Source: Chloroflexota bacterium (lineage in GTDB: Bacteria; Chloroflexota; Dormibacteria; Dormibacterales; Dormibacteraceae). Taken from it: a DNA stretch of 64,000 nt. Positions 16,470 through 24,612 of this stretch are shown piece after piece; within the stretch, counting starts at the first letter, position 1, and every line of letters begins with the position of its first letter. A model generated the notes under the pieces. It did no database searches. It had not been told where the DNA came from and saw only the letters and a program-made list of their open reading frames with translations. The DNA is taken from positions 1 to 64,000 of the forward strand of contig VBIW01000045.1 in the NCBI GenBank assembly GCA_005880915.1, given 5' to 3'. A program made the translations under genes and the position numbers.

Positions 16470-17845
16470 TCACGTCGACCCATCCGCCCGCGGCGGACCC
16501 GGAGTCGAGGCTCCGGCCGCGTCGTTACGGAATCGCCGTGGCCGTGGCGGCCCTGGTCGTGCTGGCGCTGATCGCGAGCTCGATCCTGAACTACGTCTAC
16601 CTCGACACCATCCCTGGCCGCGCGTCGCTGTACGGCCTGCTCGCGGTCGCGCTAATCACGGTGGGCACCTACATCCTGGTTCGCGCCTTCGACCGCGACC
16701 GCGCGATGCGGCGCAAGCACCTGATCCGCGCCGGCGTGCTGATCGGCCTCGGGGTCCTTCTCTGGCTGCTCGTGATCGACGTGTTCTTGTTCACGCAGTC
16801 CGCTGGACCGGCCGTGGCGGCGGTTTGCGCGCTGGCCTGCCTGCCCACGACCGCTTTTGGGTTGTTCGTGGTCAGGCGCATGGACCGGAACCACAAAGAG
16901 CCGTGGCGTCTCGTCCTGGTCGCGGCGACCTGGGGCGCGATCGTCGCGACGAGTCTTGTGGTTTGGGGCGAGACGATCTGGGAGATATCGGCCCAGCACT
17001 CGCTCGTGCCCGGGCCGGGGCTCGACATCTCGCTCGCCTTCATGGCCGGGATCCTGGAAGAGGTCGCGAAGGGCCTCGCCGTGCTGCTGCTCTTTTTGAT
17101 CATGCGCAACGAGTTCGATGACGTCGTCGATGGAATCGTTTATGGCGCGGCGGTCGGGCTGGGCTTCAACTTCCTGGAATCGATCAGCTACATGACCAAC
17201 GAGTACTCGATCTTTGCGCCCGAGGGGATTGGGGGAGTAGCTGCCGGGATCCAGTGGTACGGCCGGCAGGTGCTGGGCCTGTTCTTCGGCCACGCGACAT
17301 ATACGGCGTACATCGGGGCGGGGGTGGGCATCGCGCGGCAGCTGCCCCAGATGCGGCAGAAGGTGTTCGCCATCGTGGCCGGGTTCATCATCGCCATCGC
17401 GGGTCACTTCTCGTGGGATGCATGGGCCACCATCTTTCCGATCCAGAACACGCTGTTCGGTCTGGTCGAGATCCACCTGCGGACGCTGGTCATGACGGGG
17501 CCGTTCACGGCGGGGGTCATTGCGCTTTTGCTTTTCGGGATTCGCTACGAGGGGCAGAACCTGCTCGACCAGATGCAGAAGGAGGCGGCGACAGGACAGG
17601 GCGCCATCCTCCCCGACGAGGTGCCGGTCCTCGCCAGCCCGTGGCGGCGTCTCCGGCAGAGGCTGCAGGCCTTCAACCGCGCGGGACCGCGCGGCTACCT
17701 GACCGTGTCTCGGCTGCAGACGGCGCAGCTCGACCTGGCGATGGAGCGCTGGCACCGCGAGCGAAAGGAGATCGACACGCCGCTCGAGGCGGAGCAGCAG
17801 CTCAGGAATCGCGTGATGGAGCTGCGACACTGGGTGGCGGCTTAA
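16466..17845 (+). CDS. PrsW-family intramembrane metalloprotease
   Basis: A 459-residue protein with about nine membrane helices. PrsW motifs are present in order: ILEEVAKGL (metal-binding Glu pair), FDDVVDGIVYGAAVGLGF followed by NFLES, the GHATYTAYIGAGVG His motif, and HFSWDA. In Bacillus, PrsW starts regulated intramembrane proteolysis of an anti-sigma factor; no sigma/anti-sigma pair is adjacent here, so the substrate is unknown. The C-terminal 85 residues are charged and cytoplasmic. It overlaps the upstream membrane-protein gene by four bases. Confidence 0.87.
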   Translation: MITSTHPPAADPESRLRPRRYGIAVAVAALVVLALIASSILNYVYLDTIPGRASLYGLLAVALITVGTYILVRAFDRDRAMRRKHLIRAGVLIGLGVLLWLLVIDVFLFTQSAGPAVAAVCALACLPTTAFGLFVVRRMDRNHKEPWRLVLVAATWGAIVATSLVVWGETIWEISAQHSLVPGPGLDISLAFMAGILEEVAKGLAVLLLFLIMRNEFDDVVDGIVYGAAVGLGFNFLESISYMTNEYSIFAPEGIGGVAAGIQWYGRQVLGLFFGHATYTAYIGAGVGIARQLPQMRQKVFAIVAGFIIAIAGHFSWDAWATIFPIQNTLFGLVEIHLRTLVMTGPFTAGVIALLLFGIRYEGQNLLDQMQKEAATGQGAILPDEVPVLASPWRRLRQRLQAFNRAGPRGYLTVSRLQTAQLDLAMERWHRERKEIDTPLEAEQQLRNRVMELRHWVAA

Positions 17846-17960
17846 CAGGCAGGGTTTTCTTTCTCGATTTTTTGCGCTTGACTCGCCAGTCAGGCGAGCC
17901 GGTTGGGGGTGGGCACCGGCGGGAGGAGGGTGGGCCCGCAAAGCGGGCGAAGCGGGCGAA

Positions 17961-18497
17961 TCAGGCCGGAAGGCGGCCTGCCAGAACCCTTACCAGGCCG
18001 AGTGTGAGCAGCGTCGCAGCCGTCCCCCACGTGATCGCGGACACGACCGGGTCGCTGAAGTCCGTGCCGCTCAGCACCGCATGCAGGAAGATGAGCGCGA
18101 ACGCCGCATACGCCAGCCGGTGGACCCACAGCCACAGCTCTTTCGGCATGCGCCGCTTGAGGTAGGCGGTCGCCGTGACGACCAGCAGCACGTCGACGGA
18201 CAGCGCGCCCAGGCCGATGGCCAGGGTGCCGTAGGTCGAGTGAAACGGCACGAAGACGTCGAGAAGCCCGATTCGAGCCGTCGTGTCGAGCAGCAGCGAC
18301 ACCACATGAAGCACAGCGAGCGGAATCCACAGCACGGTCGTGTATTCATGCACCGAGCGGACGAGACGATTGCTGCCCAACCAGTCGAACACCGCGGTGC
18401 GTAGGCCGATGCCGGTGACCAGGGCAATGGCCAGAGCGGCGTATGAGCTGAGGCCGGCGACGCGCGCAAGGACCCAGAAGAACTGATCAGCTGTCAT
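17961..18497 (-). CDS. Ferric-reductase-like transmembrane heme protein
   Basis: A 178-residue protein from ATG 18497, which lies inside the end of the ApbE gene. It has about five membrane helices with histidines spaced as in the ferric-reductase-like domain: VHEYTTVLWIPLAVLHVVSL and LWVHRLAYAAFALIFLHAVL give two helices each with paired His suitable for heme ligation. No FAD/NAD domain is attached. Together with ApbE it suggests transmembrane electron transfer to a flavinylated extracytoplasmic acceptor. Confidence 0.82.
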   Translation of the reverse strand: MTADQFFWVLARVAGLSSYAALAIALVTGIGLRTAVFDWLGSNRLVRSVHEYTTVLWIPLAVLHVVSLLLDTTARIGLLDVFVPFHSTYGTLAIGLGALSVDVLLVVTATAYLKRRMPKELWLWVHRLAYAAFALIFLHAVLSGTDFSDPVVSAITWGTAATLLTLGLVRVLAGRLPA

Positions 18498-19320
18498 GTG
18501 CGCCGCCCAACCACCACGCCATCGCATGCCCCGCGCAATAGATTGGCGCGATCTCTGGACCGAGCAGGAGCGCGGTCTTGGCAATGACCTCGGCCTCGAA
18601 CCCACTCCCGGCGACGACCGACACTTCCTCGAGGCCGGTCTTTGCCGGCAGCCCCGTGCGGGGGTCGATGAGGTGATGCAGATCCCCCCAGCGCCGTCGC
18701 CGCACGCTGCTGGTCGCCGCGCCCTGATCGCGCAGCATGAGAGTTGCGCCGGCGACGCCGACCGGCCACCCCTCGCCGCGCGGCCCGGCTCCGGCGGCCA
18801 TCAGATCACCGCCGAGGTTGGCGAGGGAGTTCGGTCCCAGAACTTCGCACAGCCGATCCGCCATCCAACCCTTCGCGATGCCGCCCAGGTCGAGGCCCGA
18901 TCCGGAGGCAACGCGAGCCTTGCCGTGCCTGACCTCGAGCACGTCGGGCAGCGGCGGCAGCGGCCCAACTCCTTCGGGTGCGGCGGCCACCGGCCCGTCG
19001 GCAAGCGGTCGCGTGTAGCCGACGGCGAGCATTGAAGGAAGCACCGCAGCATTGACCAGTCCGCCGCTCGTCTCGTACGCGGTCAAAGCAAATTGCAGGA
19101 CCGATTCCACCTCGTCGCTGATCTCCATCCACCGGCCCGCTGACGCGTTGAGCTCCGAGAGCTCGCTGTCCGCGGCGAAGCGGGTCAGCCGAGCGCCCAG
19201 CCGGCGGACCCAGAGCTCGCCTTCCACCAGGCGCCCTCTCGATTGGCCGGCCGCAAACGCGCTGCAGTTGGTGCCGAGAGCCTCGAAGTGATGCGACTCG
19301 ACAGCAAGTTCAGGAGGCAT
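18487..19320 (-). CDS. FAD:protein FMN transferase (ApbE-like)
   Basis: A 277-residue ApbE-family protein. Typical motifs are FAADSELSELN in the N-terminal half, GLDLGGIAKGWMAD in the centre, and the C-terminal HHLIDPRTGLPA with the metal-binding region after it. ApbE moves FMN from FAD onto a Ser/Thr of extracytoplasmic flavoproteins. I see no cleavable signal at the start, although these enzymes usually act outside the membrane. The gene overlaps both neighbours by 11 bases in a five-gene minus-strand operon. Confidence 0.87.
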   Translation of the reverse strand: MPPELAVESHHFEALGTNCSAFAAGQSRGRLVEGELWVRRLGARLTRFAADSELSELNASAGRWMEISDEVESVLQFALTAYETSGGLVNAAVLPSMLAVGYTRPLADGPVAAAPEGVGPLPPLPDVLEVRHGKARVASGSGLDLGGIAKGWMADRLCEVLGPNSLANLGGDLMAAGAGPRGEGWPVGVAGATLMLRDQGAATSSVRRRRWGDLHHLIDPRTGLPAKTGLEEVSVVAGSGFEAEVIAKTALLLGPEIAPIYCAGHAMAWWLGGAHDS

Positions 19321-19540
19321 ACGTCGAGGTCATAGGCGCGGCGTTGCTCGGGTGCACCGAAGGTCCCATCGTCAGCGTGCCGTCGAGCGTGGCCGTCGTG
19401 GAGCCGCTGCCCGCGTTGAGCACCGCCGGCTGCAGGGGCGCTGCCGGATTCTTGAGATGGGTGGTCACGAAGACTGCCGACGCGGCGGTCGCGCCGATCG
19501 TCAGCGCCGTGGCCACGGCCTTGATCAGAAAGAGGCGCAT
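19310..19540 (-). CDS. Small secreted or membrane-anchored protein, ApbE operon
   Basis: A 76-residue protein with an N-terminal hydrophobic helix (residues 3-27, ending ASAVFVTTHL) and a Ser/Thr/Pro-rich extracytoplasmic tail ending in MTSTYAS. No family is recognised. It lies 2 bases after the DUF1501 gene and overlaps ApbE by 11 bases. In related operons an FMN-binding-domain protein would be expected as the ApbE target; this short Ser/Thr-rich tail may be a remnant or a minimal acceptor, but the usual flavinylation motif is not obvious. Confidence 0.65.
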   Translation of the reverse strand: MRLFLIKAVATALTIGATAASAVFVTTHLKNPAAPLQPAVLNAGSGSTTATLDGTLTMGPSVHPSNAAPMTSTYAS

Positions 19541-19542
19541 TC

Positions 19543-20838
19543 TCAGACCGCGACCGGTACCTTGAGGAATGGAACTTTGTCAAACGAGGCGCCCAGGATC
19601 TTGGTCGAGTCGGCGCCGAGGTGCCCGCTGAGGATCTCCTGGTACACGGAGCGGAAGTCGACTGCGAACTTCAAGTTGCCGGTGGTGTCGAGGGCCGTCA
19701 GGCTGGGCTCGTCGCCGTAAAGCCCACCGTTGACCGGGTCGCCGATCAGCAGAAGCGGCGCTGCCGCTCCGTGGTCCGTTCCGCCGCTTGCGTTCTCTTT
19801 CGGCCGGCGTCCGAACTCCGACCAGGTCGCGATCAACACCTTGTCGGCCATGTTGTGCGCGGCGAGGTCCTGGTAGAAGGCCGAGACTGCCGAGTCCAGG
19901 TAGCCCATCAGGTCGTCATGACGGTTCAGCTCGGTGTAGTGCGTGTCGAACCCGCCGAGCGTGACGTGCAGGAGCTTGACGCCTGTTCCGGTCACGATCA
20001 GCTCAGCGGCCAGCTGCAGCGCTGCGGCCAACTGGTTCTTGGATGAGTAGACGAGCTGCACCTTGTCCGAGTAGTCGGCCATCGGCTGATAGGTGGCCGC
20101 CGAAGTCCGCAGGGTGGCCATGGTCTCGGTGGCGGTGGCGATCGCCGTGTCGAAGAGCGCGCCGTAGATCCCGGGGGTTCCCTTGTAGAGTGCGCCGACC
20201 GCGGCTTCCACCTCGGTGCCGCCCGTGAAGCCGAACGTCTTCTGGTTCTGGATCACGGTCAGAGTCGCTTGCAGGTCGCGCAGGGCGCCGGGCGCATCTG
20301 TCGCGCCGCAGGCGCATCCCGTCAGCGGATGACCGTTCGAGTCGTAGCTTGTGGCCAGCGTGCGGCCGAGCCATCCGTCGACCTGGCGGCGAGTCGGGTC
20401 ACCCGTCTCCCAGATGCGGATCGACTCGAAATGGGAGAAGGTCGGGTTGGGATAGCCGACACCCTGGACGATGGCCACCTTGCCCTTGTCCCACAGGCCC
20501 TTGATGCCGCCGAGCTTGTGGTTGAGGCCGTACTGCGAGTTCAGGGGTAGGGCTTGCGAGACCATGGGCCCGGCCAGCTTGGGGCGCAGATCGTGCAGCG
20601 CCGGATCGGCCAGCGGGACCAGCGTGCGCAAGCCATCGTTGCCGCCGGCGAGCTGGATCATCACGAGAATGTTGTCGTTGGTCATTCCTTCTTTCTTGGC
20701 CGCGTAGACGGCGCGCGCGAAGGCGTCCGGGACCGCTGCGTATCCGGCCGCCAGGCCCGACGCGCCTGCCCCGAAGACAAGTCCCGCCTTGAGAAAGTCG
20801 CGACGCTTGAGCTGGTTGATGCCGAGTTCCTTGTTCAT
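19543..20838 (-). CDS. DUF1501 family Tat-exported protein
   Basis: A 431-residue protein from ATG 20838; the upstream open frame is antisense noise. The N-terminus carries a twin-arginine signal (KRRDFLKAGLVFGAGASG). DUF1501 landmarks include NILVMIQLAGGNDGL, a GGFDTHYTELNRHDDL stretch and VLIATWSEFGRRPKENASGG, typical of this alkaline-phosphatase-like sulfatase-related family. These proteins are exported folded, probably with a metal cofactor. It follows the DUF1800 gene by 11 bases, the usual pairing. Confidence 0.9.
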   Translation of the reverse strand: MNKELGINQLKRRDFLKAGLVFGAGASGLAAGYAAVPDAFARAVYAAKKEGMTNDNILVMIQLAGGNDGLRTLVPLADPALHDLRPKLAGPMVSQALPLNSQYGLNHKLGGIKGLWDKGKVAIVQGVGYPNPTFSHFESIRIWETGDPTRRQVDGWLGRTLATSYDSNGHPLTGCACGATDAPGALRDLQATLTVIQNQKTFGFTGGTEVEAAVGALYKGTPGIYGALFDTAIATATETMATLRTSAATYQPMADYSDKVQLVYSSKNQLAAALQLAAELIVTGTGVKLLHVTLGGFDTHYTELNRHDDLMGYLDSAVSAFYQDLAAHNMADKVLIATWSEFGRRPKENASGGTDHGAAAPLLLIGDPVNGGLYGDEPSLTALDTTGNLKFAVDFRSVYQEILSGHLGADSTKILGASFDKVPFLKVPVAV

Positions 20839-20849
20839 GCTTCGTCCAC

Positions 20850-22355
20850 CTACTTGAGCTGGAATTCCGGTGAGGCGAGGGTGATGAACCAGCGCGCGCG
20901 GTCGTCCGCGGCCTGGTTGAAAAGGCTTGCGGTTTGCGGGCTCAGGACTCCGTCTAGATGCTTGTGCACGGCATCCGATGCGGGCGGCAACGTTCCCTTG
21001 GCCTGGGCCAGCGCGGAGGTCGTGAAGTTCACGCGCTCGACCACGGTGTTGGACGAAATCCATGATTCGTTGTTCGGCCAGCCATTGACGTCGGGCGGGT
21101 CGAAGAGGCTCTGCCCCATCCCTGAGCCGGCGGCGGTGATCACCTTGGAGATCGACGTCACCCCAAGCGCACGTCCGGTGTGGACCATGAACTCGGTCGG
21201 CGATTTGACCAGGCTGCGGTAGCTCTGGTTGGCGGAGAACTCGGGGCTCGTGAAGACCGCACGCATCAGGGTCTTCATGTCGTAGTTGCTGCGCCGGAAC
21301 GTATCGCCGAGCTTCTTGACGTAAGTAGTGCTCGGGCGAGCGGTCACGAAATGCTGAGCCACCTTGTTCGCGATGAGGGCCGCGGTCGCGGGCTGGGCAA
21401 GGATGCGGTCAATCACGCCCTGGGTGTCCAGCGCACCGGTCTGGCCGAGGTAGGTGACGCTTCCTTTGTAGGCGCGGCGGGCGTTGAAAACCCCGGGCTT
21501 CTGACCTGAATACACGGGCAGCTTTCGCGTGACGTTGTTGGCCTTGTCGACGACCACGGTCGCGTATGTATCGGGCGGTGGGACCTGCCATCCAGCTAGA
21601 GCCTTGGCGCCCTCGCGCACATCGTTCTCTGTGAAGTTGCCGGCGCCCATTGTGAAGAGCTCCATGAGCTCACGCGAGTAGTTCTCGTTGGGACTCTGCC
21701 CGGTTGAGGTGGCCAGGTCGAGATAGCGGAGCATCGCGGGGTCGGCCGTTACCTGCATCAGCATCGACCGCAGGTCGGTCATGGCCATGCGGCGCCACGT
21801 CAGATTCTGCCAGTACATAAAGGTGTCGTCGGCGGCCTTGCGGTAGTCGCTTGTGAAATGGCCGTGCCAGAAGAGCGTCATTCGTTCTGCAAAAGGCGTT
21901 GGTGTCGAGAGCATGTGGTCGATCCACCACTGCTGGAGCTGCTGGATTGGAAACCTGCCGCCGGGTGTGTTTGCTACTGCGAGTGTCGGGGGATCGGCGG
22001 GTTTGGTTTCGATTAGGCGGTCCACCGTTTTGTTGAACCCGTCCGACAGCGCGGCATCGAGCTGCGCTTGCGTGTAGCCGAAGCTCGTGCGCCGGAGCAG
22101 CTGCATGACACGCGCCGATTCCGACCCGAGAGGCGAGATCCAGTCGGTGGTCGTGGCGGTTCGGGGCGACCCGATCTGCTGCATCGATCCGCCGAGGAGG
22201 CGGACGACGCCGACCCCGACGCCCGTGACGACTGCGGCGGCGAGGGCCTGACGGCGGGTGATTCCGCGCTTTGGAGTTGGAGGGAGCGTGACCGGTTGTT
22301 CGATTGGGGCGAGGCTCACGAGCTTCATTGAAGCTTTGGGCGGGTCTGCTGGCAT
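20850..22355 (-). CDS. DUF1800 family exported protein
   Basis: About 501 residues from ATG 22355; ATG 22328 is an alternative, and neither has a strong ribosome site. The N-terminus has a Tat-like RRQALAAAVVTGVGVG segment. Conserved DUF1800 motifs are visible: LLRRTSFGYTQAQLDAAL, MTLFWHGHFTS, NENYSRELMELFTMGAG, and the C-terminal DPPDVNGWPNNESWIS. DUF1800 and DUF1501 genes nearly always occur together and the proteins are thought to work as a pair at the cell surface; the reaction is unknown. It is the first gene of the minus-strand operon that continues to ApbE. Confidence 0.9.
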   Translation of the reverse strand: MPADPPKASMKLVSLAPIEQPVTLPPTPKRGITRRQALAAAVVTGVGVGVVRLLGGSMQQIGSPRTATTTDWISPLGSESARVMQLLRRTSFGYTQAQLDAALSDGFNKTVDRLIETKPADPPTLAVANTPGGRFPIQQLQQWWIDHMLSTPTPFAERMTLFWHGHFTSDYRKAADDTFMYWQNLTWRRMAMTDLRSMLMQVTADPAMLRYLDLATSTGQSPNENYSRELMELFTMGAGNFTENDVREGAKALAGWQVPPPDTYATVVVDKANNVTRKLPVYSGQKPGVFNARRAYKGSVTYLGQTGALDTQGVIDRILAQPATAALIANKVAQHFVTARPSTTYVKKLGDTFRRSNYDMKTLMRAVFTSPEFSANQSYRSLVKSPTEFMVHTGRALGVTSISKVITAAGSGMGQSLFDPPDVNGWPNNESWISSNTVVERVNFTTSALAQAKGTLPPASDAVHKHLDGVLSPQTASLFNQAADDRARWFITLASPEFQLK

Positions 22356-22680
22356 TAGCTGGATGTGAACGTTTCGTAAGGGGGGCGGGGCAGCAGTGCG
22401 GGGTTTTCGCGCGTTAGGTGCCAAACGCTCTATTCGGGGCGCTTCCAAATAAGCGTTTGGCACCAAGCGCGTGGAAACTCGAACACCCGGCGCGAGCCGG
22501 ACCGCTGGTCCCCTTAACAGGCTGAGTTGGCGGGGCGGTAAAGGAGCTCTAGGTTCAGGCGGTACGGTCGGCCGGGCTTGGGGGAGGGAGCCCACGGGAG
22601 AGGGAGGGCCCGCCACAAGAGCGTCCTTGTTTCTAGCGAACTGGGCTTCGTTGCTGGTCGATGCTAGGATTTTTGGCGTA
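22356..22680. other. Divergent intergenic region between DUF1800 operon and molybdate operon
   Basis: About 325 bases without a supported gene. It holds the long inverted repeat at 22417-22464 and G-rich tracts around 22560-22610. No canonical -35/-10 pair is clear for either direction. Confidence 0.5.
22417..22464. repeat. Perfect 13-bp inverted repeat with 22-nt loop
   Basis: Arms GGTGCCAAACGCT (22417-22429) and AGCGTTTGGCACC (22452-22464) are perfect complements, flanked further out by GCGC on both sides. It lies between divergent operons. It could be a bipartite operator or an RNA hairpin in the DUF1800 leader. No T-tract follows, so it is not a standard terminator. Confidence 0.8.
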
Positions 22681-23076
22681 ATGCCTAGTTATCGGCTTGG
22701 ACAGGCGGCCAAGATGCTCGGCGTCAGCGTCGATACAGTGCGCCGGATGGTCGATGACGGCCGGCTGGTCGCGGTGCGCAGCTCGGGCGGGCAGCGCCTC
22801 ATCGATGGCGAGTCCCTCGCGGCGATCGCCAAGCCCAAGCGCGCCGGCCGGCGCGACGCATCGGTCAAACAATCCGCCCGCAATCGCTTCCCCGGCATCA
22901 TCACGCGCGTCATCAAGGACCGCGTCGCGGCCCAGGTCGAGATTCAGGCCGGGCCCTACCGCCTGGTGTCACTCATCACCCGTGATGCAGTCGATGAGCT
23001 CGACCTCAAGCCCGGCATGCCTGCGGTCGCAGTGGTGAAGGCGACCAATGTCCACGTGGAGCTGCCCCGTGATTAG
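22681..23076 (+). CDS. Molybdate-responsive regulator: HTH plus TOBE/Mop domain
   Basis: A 131-residue protein from ATG 22681; the longer open frame upstream lacks conserved sequence. Residues 1-48 are an excisionase/MerR-type helix-turn-helix (YRLGQAAKMLGVSVDTVRRM), and residues about 65-131 are a single TOBE/Mop domain (ARNRFPGIITRVIKDRVAAQ, ending in VVKATNVHVEL) that binds molybdate. It precedes modABC and the next start lies inside its stop, so it probably senses molybdate and regulates this operon. It is analogous to ModE but has a different DNA-binding fold. Confidence 0.85.
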   Translation: MPSYRLGQAAKMLGVSVDTVRRMVDDGRLVAVRSSGGQRLIDGESLAAIAKPKRAGRRDASVKQSARNRFPGIITRVIKDRVAAQVEIQAGPYRLVSLITRDAVDELDLKPGMPAVAVVKATNVHVELPRD

Positions 23077-23827
23077 GCGGCTCGCGACGCTGTTCATGCT
23101 GTTTGCCGTCAGCTGCGGTGGAGCTTCGGGGGGCCACGTCGATGCCGGAGTGGCGGCTCCAACGAATCTGACCGTGTTTGCTGCCGCGTCGCTCCAGACC
23201 GCCTTCGACAAGGTCGCAACTCAGCTCAATAGACAGGACAACATCACGACCACCTTCAACTACGCGGGCACGCAGACCCTGACCGCGCAGCTCACTCAGG
23301 GCGCGCCGGCTGATGTCTTCGCTTCCGCTGACGTCGCGCACATGACCACTGCCCAGAACGCCGGTTTGATCGCCGGCACGCCCACGGTCTTTGCTCACAA
23401 CAAACTTGAGATTGCCGTCGAGCGCGGCAACCCAAAAGGCATTCACACCCTGGCGGACCTCGGGCGCAGCGGACTCGTCGTCGTTCTGGCCGACCCCTCG
23501 GTGCCCGCGGGCAAATACGCGCAGCAGGTCCTGACCAAAGCCGGGGTCACCGTCCATCCCGCCAGCCTCGAGCCACAGGTCACGGGCGTGCTCACCAAAG
23601 TGGCGTTCGGTGAGGCCGACGCGGGCATCGTCTACGTCAGCGACATCGTGAGCAGCGGCAAGGTGACCGGCATCGCGATCCCCGATGCCCAGAACGTGAT
23701 CGCCGAATATCCCATCGCCACTCTCAAAGCCGGGCAAAACAAGACTGGAGCCGACACGTTCATCAAGTACGTGCTGTCGAGTCAGGGACAGGCGATCCTC
23801 TTCGGCGCCGGTTTCGAGGGGGCTTGA
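23069..23827 (+). CDS. modA: Molybdate ABC transporter, substrate-binding lipoprotein
   Basis: A 252-residue protein from GTG 23069, overlapping the regulator stop. The signal peptide ends in a lipobox-like AVSCGG (Cys15). ModA motifs include LTVFAAASLQTAFDKVA, GAPADVFASADVAHM and GEADAGIVYVSD, the residues lining the oxyanion pocket. It would bind molybdate or tungstate outside the membrane and deliver it to the permease encoded immediately downstream (four-base TTGA overlap). Confidence 0.93.
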   Translation: MIRRLATLFMLFAVSCGGASGGHVDAGVAAPTNLTVFAAASLQTAFDKVATQLNRQDNITTTFNYAGTQTLTAQLTQGAPADVFASADVAHMTTAQNAGLIAGTPTVFAHNKLEIAVERGNPKGIHTLADLGRSGLVVVLADPSVPAGKYAQQVLTKAGVTVHPASLEPQVTGVLTKVAFGEADAGIVYVSDIVSSGKVTGIAIPDAQNVIAEYPIATLKAGQNKTGADTFIKYVLSSQGQAILFGAGFEGA

Positions 23828-24612
23828 GCCAGGCCAGGATTCCAGCTCCGTTGATGGTGCTGGCCGCGGCGGGGCTTCTTCTCTTCCTCCTCCCCCTTGC
23901 CGGACTGGTCGTACGCGCCCCGTGGAACCAGGTCGGTCCGGCGTTGATCGCACCCGAGACCGCAACCGCCCTCGGGCTCTCCCTTTTCTGCTCGCTGTCA
24001 GCGACAGCGGTCGCGCTTGTTCTCGGCATCCCGCTGGCGCTTCTTCTTGCCCGAACGACCGGAACTGTGCGCGCCGTCCTCCGCGCCCTGACCACGCTGC
24101 CTATGGTGCTGCCTCCTGTCGTCGGCGGCGTGGCTCTGCTCCTTGCCTTCGGCCGCCGCGACGGACTGGTCGGCGCGCCGCTGTACAGCGCGTTCGGCAT
24201 TCAGATCCCGTTCACGACCGCGGCCGCGGTCATCGCCGAGACGTTCGTCGCGATGCCGTTTCTCGTCATCGCGGTGGAGGGCGGCTTGCGCTCGCTCGAT
24301 CCGCGATATGAAGAAGCGGCGCGCGCGCTCGGCGCCACAGGTTGGAGGGTGTTCGCGCGCGTCACGCTTCCTCTGCTGCGGCCGGCGATATTTTCTGGCG
24401 CGGTGCTGTGCTGGGCTCGCGCCCTGGGCGAGTTCGGCGCGACCATCACCTTCGCCGGCAACCTGCCCGGCCGTACGCAGACGATGCCTCTCGCGGTTTA
24501 CGTCGCGAACGAAACGCGGCCCGAGAGTGCCATCGCCCTGAGCCTCATCCTGCTCGCGGTGTCGCTCGCGATCCTAATCGGCATGCGGGACCGGTGGCTG
24601 GGTTCGTTGTGA
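23824..24612 (+). CDS. modB: Molybdate ABC transporter, permease
   Basis: A 262-residue protein with a TTG start overlapping the ModA stop. About six membrane helices are visible, with the binding-protein-dependent permease EAA-type loop: YEEAARALGATGWRVFARVT followed by LPLLRPAIFSG, and then ALGEFGATITFAGN, characteristic of ModB/CysT permeases. The C-terminus overlaps the start of the ATPase gene by four bases. Confidence 0.93.
   Translation: MSQARIPAPLMVLAAAGLLLFLLPLAGLVVRAPWNQVGPALIAPETATALGLSLFCSLSATAVALVLGIPLALLLARTTGTVRAVLRALTTLPMVLPPVVGGVALLLAFGRRDGLVGAPLYSAFGIQIPFTTAAAVIAETFVAMPFLVIAVEGGLRSLDPRYEEAARALGATGWRVFARVTLPLLRPAIFSGAVLCWARALGEFGATITFAGNLPGRTQTMPLAVYVANETRPESAIALSLILLAVSLAILIGMRDRWLGSL

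Noticed and set aside
16652-17941. A 429-codon minus-strand frame opposite the PrsW gene
   Set aside because: Antisense shadow with His/Arg/Asp bias; the plus strand has all PrsW motifs.
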